NCBI GenBank assembly: GCA_037131655.1
Contig: JBAXQP010000015.1
Span: 1-16,728, forward strand
Direction of reading: 5' to 3'
DNA: 16,728 nucleotides
DNA from: a bacterium
GTDB taxonomy: Bacteria; Armatimonadota; Fimbriimonadia; Fimbriimonadales; JBAXQP01
The number at the start of each line of letters is the position of its first letter. Position 1 is the stretch's first letter. The position numbers and the translations under genes are program-made. Positions 8,396 through 15,744 of this stretch are shown in pieces. The notes below the pieces were generated by a model. The model did not search any database, was not told the origin of the DNA, and worked only from the letters and a program-made list of their open reading frames with translations.

Positions 8396-11300
8396 ATGAA
8401 ACAACATGGTGAACTTCAGAAGTGGGTCGAAGAGATGGCTGCAATATGCCAGCCCGATTCTATCGTCTGGATCGACGGATCGGAGGAAGAGAAAGACCGG
8501 CTTACCCAAGAAGCCATCGCTACCGGTGAAGTCATACCTCTAAACAAAGAAAAGCTGCCCGGCTGTCTTTACCATCGTACTGCGATCAACGACGTCGCGA
8601 GGACAGAGGATCTTACATTTATTTGCACTACGCTTAAAGATGACGCCGGCCCTACCAACAACTGGATGTCACCTGAGGAAGGCTACAGCCGAGCAAGCGA
8701 GATATTTACCAGCGCTATGAAGGGGCGTGTCATGTACGTTATCCCCTTCTCAATGGGCCCGGTGGGATCGCCTTTCAGCAAGATAGGCGTCGAACTGACC
8801 GACAGCATCTACGTAGTTCTGAACATGCGAATCATGGCACATGTCGGCTCGCAGGTGCTCAAACAACTTGGTTCCGACGGCAAGTTCACCAAGTGTTTAC
8901 ACAGTAAGGCCGATCTCGATATCAAGCGCAGACTGATTCTTCATTTTCCTGAAGATAACACGATCTGGAGCGTCGGCTCCGGATACGGCGGCAACGTCCT
9001 ACTTGGAAAGAAGTGTCTTTCGCTGCGAATTGCGAGCTTCCTTGGAAAGAACGAAGGCTGGCTCGCTGAGCACATGCTGATCATGGGAGTCGAGGATCCT
9101 GATGGACATATCAAGTATATAGCGGCGGCTTTCCCTAGCGCATGCGGCAAGACAAACCTAGCAATGCTTGTTCCCCCAGAGGGACTGAGTATAAAGGGAT
9201 ACCGCATTTGGACGGTTGGTGACGATATAGCTTGGATGCGAGTCGACACCGATGGGTGTCTATGGGCGATCAACCCTGAGACTGGTTTCTTCGGCGTTGC
9301 GCCCGGCACCAGCATGAAGACTAATCCGAGCATGATGAAGACCATTAATCGAAACACTATATTCACAAACGTCGCCCTTTTGCCGAACGGCACAGTATGG
9401 TGGGAAGGCATGGATGGAGAAGCTCCCGATGAGGCCCTCGATTGGCAGGGTCGGGCTTGGAAGCCAGGAATGAAGGACGAGAATGGTAAGCCAATACTCG
9501 CCGCGCACCCGAACAGTCGGTTCACCACACCGCTCACGCAGTGCCCGTCGCATTCGTTACGTACCGAGCACCACCACGGTGTTCCGATTTCCGCAATAAT
9601 TTTCGGAGGTCGCCGCAACCTACTTGCTCCGCTCGTCAACGAAGCGTTCGACTGGGAGCACGGCGTATATGTTGGTGCGACGATGGCATCGGAGAGAACC
9701 GCCGCTCAGTTCGGCAAAGTCGGCGAAGTGCGTCGCGACCCGATGGCGATGTTGCCATTTTGCGGCTACCACATGGGCGACTACTTCGAGCACTGGATCA
9801 ACATGGGCAAGAAGATGACCAAACCACCCAAGATATTCAACGTCAACTGGTTTCGAACAGACGATGACGGCCATTTCCTATGGCCAGGATTCGGTGAGAA
9901 CCTGCGTGTCATCGAGTGGATACTCGGCCGATGTCGCGGTAAAACTGAGGCTCGCAAGACACCTATCGGTTACGTTCCGACAACGGACAGCCTCGATTTG
10001 ACAGGACTAGATATATCCCGCGAATCGATGGAGAAGCTACTCACTGTTAACCGTGATGACTGGTTAGAGGAGACTGATGACATCACAAGCTTTTTCCAAC
10101 AGTTTGGGAATCGATTTCCAAAGGCTCTCTGGGAGCAGCATGAAGCGCTTCGCTTGAGGCTTCGAGCTCCGGTTACGCTTGTGAAACCGGGAAGTGAAGC
10201 TAGGCCGTTAGCTATAGAACTGAACGAGGTGATTCAACGCGAGAATCCTCACATATACGGGATGCTCTCCGAATACGGCAAGAGGAGCTTCTTCCCTAAG
10301 GGAATTCTTAGTCAAAGTGCGGAGGCAAAGGAGAAGGCCACCAAATTCGATGCAACCATCGGAATTGCTCGTGAAAAGGGAAAGCCGATGTTCCTGCCAT
10401 CGATCATGCAGCATTTCCCGACTCTGAGTCCCGCAGATGCACTGACGTATGCACCTGCTACCGGGCGGCCCGATCTAAGAGCGAAATGGCGCGACCTGCT
10501 GCTTTCCAAGAACCCGAGCCTGGCTGACAAGAGTTTCTCCATGCCTATCGTTACCAGCGGCGTTACTCATGCCATTAGCCTGGTAGGCGATCTGTTTGTG
10601 GATAAGGGTGACGTGATTCTTCTCCCCGACAAGTTTTGGGAGAATTATGAACTGCTCTTTGCCACCCGGTTCCAAGCGCAGTTGGCGCTTTACCCATTCT
10701 TTAATACTACTGGTGGTTTCGATGTAGAGGGGCTGCGTCAGGCGCTTTCCACACGTGCTGGGAGTTGGAAGACGATTGTCATGCTGAACTTCCCGAACAA
10801 TCCCACCGGATACTCGGTGACCAAGGATGAGGCAAATGCCATTACCTCCGTGCTCGTCGAGGCCGCCGAAAATGGATGCAACCTGGTAATAGTATGTGAC
10901 GATGCTTACTTCGGTCTCTTCTACGACGAAGACGTTCTACAGGAGTCGATGTTTGCCATGCTTGCTGGGATTCATGAGCGAATCCTGGCAGTTAAGGTGG
11001 ACGGACCGACCAAAGAGCAGTTCGTCTGGGGTTTCAGGACCGGTATGCTGACTTTTGCCAGCCGTGCGAATCTGAGTCAGGAGGCACTCTACAGCGCTTT
11101 GGAGAAGAAAGTCGCTGGTGCGATTCGAAGCGCGATTTCAAATTGCTCCCAGCCTGCTCAGTCCGTATTAGCGAAAGTACTGTGCAGTGAGGCTATCGAG
11201 ACAGAGCATGAGGAGAAGTACCATATACTCGCGGGCAGAGCCAGAGAAGCTATGAGGATCCTGAGCTTGCCCGAATTTGGCGATGTGTGGGAACCATACC

Positions 11301-11512
11301 CATTCAATTCCGGCTACTTTATGTGCCTCAAACTAAAGCACGTGGCTGCCGAAACCTACCGAACGCATCTTCTTGAGAAGTATGGCATCGGGGTGATCGC
11401 AAATGGCGAGAGCGACATCAGGGTTGCGTTTTCAGCTGTGGAATGTGACGAACTATCGGAACTTTACCACCAAATGGCGGAAGCCGCAAGGGATCTTCGC
11501 AATTCCCCATAG
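8396..11512 (+). CDS. Fusion of GTP-dependent PEP carboxykinase and a class I/II PLP aminotransferase (1038 aa)
   Basis: One uninterrupted frame carries two complete enzymes. Residues 1 to about 590 are GTP-type PEP carboxykinase (oxaloacetate + GTP to PEP + GDP + CO2): P-loop FPSACGKTN (246-254) with the reactive cysteine C250, GDDIAWM (275-281), HHHGVPISAIIFGGRR (392-407) and FLWPGFGEN (494-502). After a short linker, residues about 595-1038 are a fold-type I aminotransferase: NFPNNPTGY (798-806), DDAY (835-838), Schiff-base lysine K873 in GPTKEQF, R881 in GFRTG, and substrate-carboxylate arginine R1009 in DIRVAF. Both catalytic sets are intact, so both halves should be active. GTP-type carboxykinases are normally stand-alone proteins of about 600-620 residues, and this half is near full length. 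The aminotransferase substrate is unknown; aspartate would give oxaloacetate, the partner's substrate. It follows the Usp-like gene by 61 nt. No conventional pckG-only name fits. Confidence 0.93.
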   Translation: MKQHGELQKWVEEMAAICQPDSIVWIDGSEEEKDRLTQEAIATGEVIPLNKEKLPGCLYHRTAINDVARTEDLTFICTTLKDDAGPTNNWMSPEEGYSRASEIFTSAMKGRVMYVIPFSMGPVGSPFSKIGVELTDSIYVVLNMRIMAHVGSQVLKQLGSDGKFTKCLHSKADLDIKRRLILHFPEDNTIWSVGSGYGGNVLLGKKCLSLRIASFLGKNEGWLAEHMLIMGVEDPDGHIKYIAAAFPSACGKTNLAMLVPPEGLSIKGYRIWTVGDDIAWMRVDTDGCLWAINPETGFFGVAPGTSMKTNPSMMKTINRNTIFTNVALLPNGTVWWEGMDGEAPDEALDWQGRAWKPGMKDENGKPILAAHPNSRFTTPLTQCPSHSLRTEHHHGVPISAIIFGGRRNLLAPLVNEAFDWEHGVYVGATMASERTAAQFGKVGEVRRDPMAMLPFCGYHMGDYFEHWINMGKKMTKPPKIFNVNWFRTDDDGHFLWPGFGENLRVIEWILGRCRGKTEARKTPIGYVPTTDSLDLTGLDISRESMEKLLTVNRDDWLEETDDITSFFQQFGNRFPKALWEQHEALRLRLRAPVTLVKPGSEARPLAIELNEVIQRENPHIYGMLSEYGKRSFFPKGILSQSAEAKEKATKFDATIGIAREKGKPMFLPSIMQHFPTLSPADALTYAPATGRPDLRAKWRDLLLSKNPSLADKSFSMPIVTSGVTHAISLVGDLFVDKGDVILLPDKFWENYELLFATRFQAQLALYPFFNTTGGFDVEGLRQALSTRAGSWKTIVMLNFPNNPTGYSVTKDEANAITSVLVEAAENGCNLVIVCDDAYFGLFYDEDVLQESMFAMLAGIHERILAVKVDGPTKEQFVWGFRTGMLTFASRANLSQEALYSALEKKVAGAIRSAISNCSQPAQSVLAKVLCSEAIETEHEEKYHILAGRAREAMRILSLPEFGDVWEPYPFNSGYFMCLKLKHVAAETYRTHLLEKYGIGVIANGESDIRVAFSAVECDELSELYHQMAEAARDLRNSP

Positions 11513-11704
11513 ACCCGAGCTGTCATTCTTTGAGAAGAGTAACTTTATATGATTGGTCGCCATGAATAACGGTTTTCCAAGTCTCGGTTAATACCGATTC
11601 AAACAAAAGGGTTTTGATAACGCTGGTTCAGGGGTCCCACCCGGAATACGTTCATGGTGGCAAAGCTTTTCAGGTCAACCAAAACAATTAGATGATACAT
11701 CCAC

Positions 11705-11710
11705 AGGAGG
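11705..11710 (+). promoter_or_regulatory. Shine-Dalgarno choosing the start of the zf-TFIIB gene
   Basis: AGGAGG lies eight nucleotides before ATG 11719. An in-frame ATG at 11692 has no such site, and its nine extra residues precede the conserved CPVC start of the zinc-ribbon. The shorter protein is therefore preferred. Confidence 0.8.
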
Positions 11711-11718
11711 ATACGATT

Positions 11719-12075
11719 ATGAAATGTCCCGTTTGTGACGAATCACTTCGCGAAGTACAAAAGCACGGAGTAAGCATTGATATTTGTCCCGGATGCAAAG
11801 GTATATGGCTTGACCGGGGCGAGTTGGAGAAGATACTGGATCTGGCGGTTACAAATGGACCAGTGTCTGAAACGAGAAGTGACCAAGCTAGGCCACAACA
11901 AGTGTTCGAAGAACCACGCAGGTCGTTCAATGAGCACAACGACCATGACAATCACGATAAACGCGATCACGACAAACGTGAACATGATGAGCATGGCCGC
12001 GAACAAGGCTATGGCCAGAAGAAAAAGAAAAGTTCTTGGCTGGGTGATATTCTTGGTGGTTTAGGCGGAGATTAG
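11719..12075 (+). CDS. zf-TFIIB zinc-ribbon protein with His/Asp-rich tail
   Basis: The 118-residue protein opens with a zinc ribbon of the zf-TFIIB type: C3-P-V-C6, then C23-P-G-C26 followed by KGIWLDRGELEKI (27-39), the usual signature of this small bacterial family. Between about 72 and 96 lies a low-complexity stretch rich in His, Asp, Glu, Lys and Arg, with histidines at 73, 76, 79, 84, 89 and 92. The end is a lysine run followed by a Trp- and Gly-rich tail (WLGDILGGLGG). The four cysteines should bind zinc; the tail could bind further metal ions, which is inference. The family's function is unknown. The gene has 206 nt of non-coding DNA before it and a strong hairpin 20 nt after its stop, so it may be its own unit. 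Confidence 0.85.
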   Translation: MKCPVCDESLREVQKHGVSIDICPGCKGIWLDRGELEKILDLAVTNGPVSETRSDQARPQQVFEEPRRSFNEHNDHDNHDKRDHDKREHDEHGREQGYGQKKKKSSWLGDILGGLGGD

Positions 12076-12095
12076 CTGGAAGCTACCTTTCCTCT

Positions 12096-12153
12096 CCGCA
12101 TGCGGCACGAGTACTCGTCAGCGCTAGCTTTCGGGTACTCGTGCTGCATACGG
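12096..12153 (+). repeat. Long, nearly perfect inverted repeat (hairpin)
   Basis: Arms 12096-12117 and 12132-12153 can form a core of 18 consecutive base pairs (12100-12117 with 12132-12149, including two G-U pairs), then one mismatch and three more pairs. The loop has 14 nt. It starts 20 nt after the zf-TFIIB stop and ends 53 nt before the M48 protease gene. TCAAAA follows, not a T-run, so it is not a typical intrinsic terminator. It could be a processing or stability element, an operator dyad, or a repeat copy. Confidence 0.7.
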
Positions 12154-12206
12154 TCAAAACGCGGTGTATTGGCATCTAAAAGACAGGGATGAGCGAGTTA
12201 TCATAG

Positions 12207-13163
12207 ATGAGTTCCATAAAGAAATTGAAAAGTCTAAAATGCTGTGTATTAGGCTGCGGCTGCACGATGGTTGGTGTTGCCATTGCTGGTGTATTGCTGA
12301 CAGGGGCGATGACAGGCGTTGTCGGATGGATATCAGGGGCCGCAAATCGAGTAGGTGTTAATATCCCTAAGGACATTAAGATACCAACGGAAATCAGGTT
12401 CCCGAAAGAAATCGGAATTCCTCCGATCACCCTGCCAAAGCTACCTGTAAACCCCTTCAAGCTCTCCGCGCAGGAGCAAATTGTGCTTGGACGGGAGGTA
12501 GTCGTAAAACAAAAACTTGACCAGGATGCTTTCGATGACCAAAGAATCAACGAAATAGCTGCACAACTGGTCAAGACGCTGCCTGCCAAGTACAAAGGCC
12601 CTGCTGATCTCGGCGGTTGGGAATGGAAATTCCGCGTTCTGCGAACGAAAAGCGGAGAAGTAAATGCCATCGCTCTTCCAGGAGGCAAAATCTACGTTTA
12701 TGACGGGCTGATCAAGCTGACTGACGGAAATAATGACGAACTCGCAGCTGTAATCAGCCATGAAATGGCACATGTTGTGGAGGAGCATTCCGCTAAACAA
12801 CTGAGCAATGCAGGACTCTTGCAGAAGGCTACGGACTTTTTGCTTCAAAATGCAGGCGGCGGCGGGGGAACACAAGAAGAGATGATCGGCGTCCTGGCAG
12901 CCCAAATGGGTCAACAAATAACTCAAATGCGCCTTTCTCAGTCTGCTGAATACCAAGCAGACGATATTGGTTTTTCGATCATGGCCACTGCCGGATATAA
13001 CCCAAAGGTCGGTCTCAACATACTTCGAAAACTCGAAAAGCTCTCAGGAGAGAAGAGTTCACTCCTGAGCGGTGTGTTCAGCACGCATCCTCCGACGCAG
13101 AATCGGATACAGAGGCTGCAAAAGAACATGGCCAGCTACCAGTCAGTTGGTAAAGTGAACTAG
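12207..13163 (+). CDS. Membrane-anchored M48 zinc metalloprotease (BepA/Oma1-like)
   Basis: The 318-residue protein has a cysteine-rich start (C12, C13, C17, C19) leading into one hydrophobic segment (about 20-43), which would anchor it to the membrane. Next comes a short Ile-Pro repeat (53-80), then an M48 peptidase domain: NAIALPGGKIYVYDGLI before the active site, HEMAH (185-189), third zinc ligand E248 in SAEYQADDIG, and STHPPTQNRIQRL near the end. Unlike HtpX there is one anchor and the domain order of periplasmic or extracytoplasmic M48 proteases such as BepA and LoiP. The likely role is quality control of envelope proteins outside the cytoplasmic membrane, by family analogy. A stop codon lies directly before ATG 12207 in frame, so no longer start exists; the ribosome site is weak. 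The next gene follows after six nucleotides. Confidence 0.9.
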   Translation: MSSIKKLKSLKCCVLGCGCTMVGVAIAGVLLTGAMTGVVGWISGAANRVGVNIPKDIKIPTEIRFPKEIGIPPITLPKLPVNPFKLSAQEQIVLGREVVVKQKLDQDAFDDQRINEIAAQLVKTLPAKYKGPADLGGWEWKFRVLRTKSGEVNAIALPGGKIYVYDGLIKLTDGNNDELAAVISHEMAHVVEEHSAKQLSNAGLLQKATDFLLQNAGGGGGTQEEMIGVLAAQMGQQITQMRLSQSAEYQADDIGFSIMATAGYNPKVGLNILRKLEKLSGEKSSLLSGVFSTHPPTQNRIQRLQKNMASYQSVGKVN

Positions 13164-13169
13164 GTATAT

Positions 13170-13838
13170 ATGGAACTACTTCAAGGCGAAAACCTGATAA
13201 AACTGATCCAGAGTGTTGGCTATATCGGTCTCTTTGCAATTGTCTTTGCTGAGTCGGGTTTGCTAATTGGTTTCTTTCTACCGGGAGACAGCCTATTGTT
13301 TACTGCCGGCTTCTTGGCCGCACAAGGATTCTTGAATATTTATTGGCTGATAGCGATCTTGTTGACGGCAGCAATTCTTGGTGACAATGTTGGCTATATG
13401 TTTGGCAAGAAGGTCGGCCTCAGACTATTCGACAAAAAGGACTCCTTCTTGTTTCATAAAAAGAATCTGATGCGTGCAGAGATGTTCTATGAGCGGTATG
13501 GACCGATGACAATAGTTGTCGCGCGATTTATCCCTGTAGTCAGGACATTTGCTCCGATTGTAGCGGGGATCGGCAAGATGGATTACAGATTATTCGTTTG
13601 TTACAATATAGTCGGCGGTGTAATCTGGACAATTTCGCTTACACTGGCAGGATTCTACTTATCCAAAGTAATCCCCGACGCAGAAAAGCATCTCGAACTG
13701 ATAATAGCAGTGATAATATTGTTGTCCGTCATGCCACCGATTCTTCATATTCTTAAAGAGAGACACCTGCGAAAAAGAGAAGCGCGAGTCACTACGAGAA
13801 ACGATCGGGAATATGAGGAGAACAACAATGCCGTTTGA
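13170..13838 (+). CDS. DedA-family membrane protein
   Basis: The 222-residue integral membrane protein belongs to the DedA/SNARE-associated family, whose bacterial members act in membrane lipid homeostasis (undecaprenyl phosphate or phospholipid translocation) and in resistance to envelope stress. Seen here: E28 in AESGLL, GFFLPGDS (34-41) with D40, GDNVGYMFGKKVG (71-83), and RFIPVVRTFAPIVAG (119-133) with R119 and R125. These are the acidic and arginine residues required in studied DedA proteins. Four to five hydrophobic segments lie between about 15 and 195; the last 25 residues are a charged cytoplasmic-like tail. It follows the M48 gene by six nucleotides and overlaps the next gene by 11, so three products are probably translated from one message. 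The exact lipid substrate cannot be told. Confidence 0.92.
   Translation: MELLQGENLIKLIQSVGYIGLFAIVFAESGLLIGFFLPGDSLLFTAGFLAAQGFLNIYWLIAILLTAAILGDNVGYMFGKKVGLRLFDKKDSFLFHKKNLMRAEMFYERYGPMTIVVARFIPVVRTFAPIVAGIGKMDYRLFVCYNIVGGVIWTISLTLAGFYLSKVIPDAEKHLELIIAVIILLSVMPPILHILKERHLRKREARVTTRNDREYEENNNAV
13815..13820 (+). promoter_or_regulatory. Shine-Dalgarno within dedA choosing the next start
   Basis: GAGGAG lies seven nucleotides before ATG 13828 and inside the end of the dedA frame. The in-frame ATG at 13813 lies at the ribosome site itself and is unlikely to be used. Confidence 0.7.
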
Positions 13839-14370
13839 TACCAGCTTAGAAGGCAATAAGAAATTGATTACTAGTCTTAAGAAAAACACGAACCGTATCT
13901 TTAACATATTAGGAATCGTTGCTTTGCTAACATTAGTTGTCAGTGGTATGAGCATGCTGTTTGGCCCACAAGGTGAATCCAAGGAGGAAATGCCTGGATT
14001 CCTCGGCCTAAGCAAAGAGCCTTGGCTTGAGATTCACGAATCTGCCACCGCTGCGTTTATCGCCATCGTGCTGGTTCATATCATACTTCATTGGCGACCA
14101 GTCCTGAGCTTGTGCAAACAATGTATTCGCCTGCCGAAACGACTAATCAGTGAGCCATTGGCGTTAATTATAGTATTGCTTGTTGTACTGCTAACTGCGG
14201 GCGCAATACCCGACGAAACAGAAACTGAACAGGACGAAGATCGTGAGTCGGAGTATTCTGTATCTGTAAGCACCGCAACCTATATACACGTTACAGCAGG
14301 GGCTACAATGGCTATTGTGCTATCGCGCCACGTTTCTAGACGATGGCGTCGGCTCATACGTGCAAACTGA
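13828..14370 (+). CDS. DUF4405-like four-helix membrane protein, possible b-type cytochrome
   Basis: The 180-residue protein has four hydrophobic segments (about 24-45, 71-89, 110-127, 151-167), matching the DUF4405 type of small membrane protein, with IHESAT (69-74) before helix 2 and a VHIILHW element (83-89). Histidines pair up in the helices: H70 and H84 on helix 2, H154 and H168 on helix 4, each 14 apart; H88 is extra. That spacing equals the bis-histidine heme ligands of cytochrome b, so the protein may bind two hemes; this is inference and no other redox motif (for example CXXCH) is present. Between helices 3 and 4 is an acidic loop (129-142). The gene overlaps dedA by 11 nt and is probably translationally coupled to it. 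Confidence 0.6.
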   Translation: MPFDTSLEGNKKLITSLKKNTNRIFNILGIVALLTLVVSGMSMLFGPQGESKEEMPGFLGLSKEPWLEIHESATAAFIAIVLVHIILHWRPVLSLCKQCIRLPKRLISEPLALIIVLLVVLLTAGAIPDETETEQDEDRESEYSVSVSTATYIHVTAGATMAIVLSRHVSRRWRRLIRAN

Positions 14371-14628
14371 AATAGAGTTTTTGTCAACAATCTGATATAG
14401 GTATTGCTGTTGTCAATAGCGACAGAAGAGTGTCGTCAATGTTATCATAATTCGACTTCCTGAGAGTAAACTGTCTTTAGTTCTTATTAATGCACCGGAT
14501 CGGCTATTAGCCCCACAGAATGCCATTACCGCTAAAGCCGAAAACTCTGGCTACAAGCGCAGATAGGTCTCATTTTTGCAACAGAGAAAGAACCCATTTG
14601 TGGACAATTTGGAAACAGTGGAGTAACA

Positions 14629-15627
14629 ATGCCTGAATCCAGTTTCTATCACATCTCCTCGAAAGGTAAGTTGGCTTATGTCGCCACTTTAGATGAGGCT
14701 CTGACTGCAGCCAAGAAAGAGGGATTTGTCTGGCTGGATTACCGCCAACCAACTAAAGAAATACTTTCAGTTCTTATAGATTCATTTAGCATCCATCCAC
14801 TCTCCATCGAGGATTGTATTGACAAGAATCAAGTACCCAAGATAGAGGACTTCCCAGGAAATACATTTATCATCTTCAACGCTTTTAGCTATGCCGACGG
14901 GGAACTCTCAGTCGATGAAGTGGATATGTTTATTGGCGAGAAGTTTCTAATCACAGTTAGCGAATATGACACTGCAATGCGTCAGCCTTTGAATGACATC
15001 CAACGTATTGTGGAACTCGATATTCAGAGCGTACGACAAGGACCGGCATTTTTGATGCACGTTATTCTTGACCACATTGTGGACCAAAAGTTCGTGGCAA
15101 TAGAGGCGCTTGAGGATGATTTGGAAGCAGCAGAGGAAGCGATGCTTGCAGACCCTGCTAGTTTTAACCCAGGAGAGATGCTTCGCCTGCGTAGAGAACT
15201 GCTGAATCTTCGCAAGAGTCTCTTCCATGAGCGTGAGATTCTGGTGAAAATTTGCCGAAAGGACTGCCCGTTTATTTCTGACAAGGCAATTTTTCACTAC
15301 AGGGACATCTACGATCACCTTGCCAAATTCTTTGAATTGACCGAATCCTATCGCGACATCGTTACCAGCCTTATGGAACTCTACACGTCTATGCTGAGTA
15401 ATATGATGGCGAAAACCTCCAATGAGACCAACGCGACCGTTAGGCGCCTGACTTTCATCACGACAATCTTCATGCCACTCACCCTCCTCGCCGGAATTGG
15501 CGGCATGTCCGAATGGTCAATGATGACAGGACCAACAAACTGGAGGATCGCCTACCCAGCCTTCATATTAGGGATGGCAATCATAGGCATCGCAAACTAC
15601 TACCTACTTAGACGTATCCGTAATTAA
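14629..15627 (+). CDS. CorA-family divalent metal ion transporter with GMS instead of GMN
   Basis: The 332-residue protein has the CorA layout: a large cytoplasmic N-terminal domain with FVWLDYRQP (38-46), HPLSIEDCID (57-66) and KIEDF, a long acidic helix region (about 155-220), and two C-terminal transmembrane helices (about 271-291 and 308-327) ending in a basic tail, RRIRN. CorA channels let Mg2+ (or Co2+, Ni2+) into the cell as homopentamers. The signature after the first helix is normally GMN; here it is GMS (292-294) in GIGGMSEW, and the usual MPEL loop is replaced by MMTGPTNW. ATG 14629 has GTGGAG about five to ten nucleotides upstream. The 258-nt region before it shows no convincing riboswitch. 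Metal choice is uncertain; some CorA-family members with altered signatures differ in ion specificity or direction. Confidence 0.88.
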   Translation: MPESSFYHISSKGKLAYVATLDEALTAAKKEGFVWLDYRQPTKEILSVLIDSFSIHPLSIEDCIDKNQVPKIEDFPGNTFIIFNAFSYADGELSVDEVDMFIGEKFLITVSEYDTAMRQPLNDIQRIVELDIQSVRQGPAFLMHVILDHIVDQKFVAIEALEDDLEAAEEAMLADPASFNPGEMLRLRRELLNLRKSLFHEREILVKICRKDCPFISDKAIFHYRDIYDHLAKFFELTESYRDIVTSLMELYTSMLSNMMAKTSNETNATVRRLTFITTIFMPLTLLAGIGGMSEWSMMTGPTNWRIAYPAFILGMAIIGIANYYLLRRIRN

Positions 15628-15744
15628 AATTATGAATCGGTCCGTTTTTTCGGTGCAAAATCACCGGATAGACCCCCTTGGAAAGGGGAAATTGGGTTGG
15701 GTTTCGCCTTAATACCCTCCGTTTCGAGGTACTATATAGGGGTG

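Noticed and set aside
8941..9639. 232-codon open frame on the - strand
   Set aside because: It is antisense to the conserved core of PEP carboxykinase; the product is low-complexity Ser/Pro-rich and unrecognisable.
14371..14628. Mg2+ riboswitch (M-box) before the CorA gene
   Set aside because: The region holds only a small hairpin (14420-14435) and none of the conserved M-box sequence was recognised.
15628..15744. Terminator between corA and the helicase gene
   Set aside because: Small stems (15651-15666 and 15674-15688) and a six-T run (15645-15650) exist, but no stem is directly followed by the T-run in the required order on either strand.
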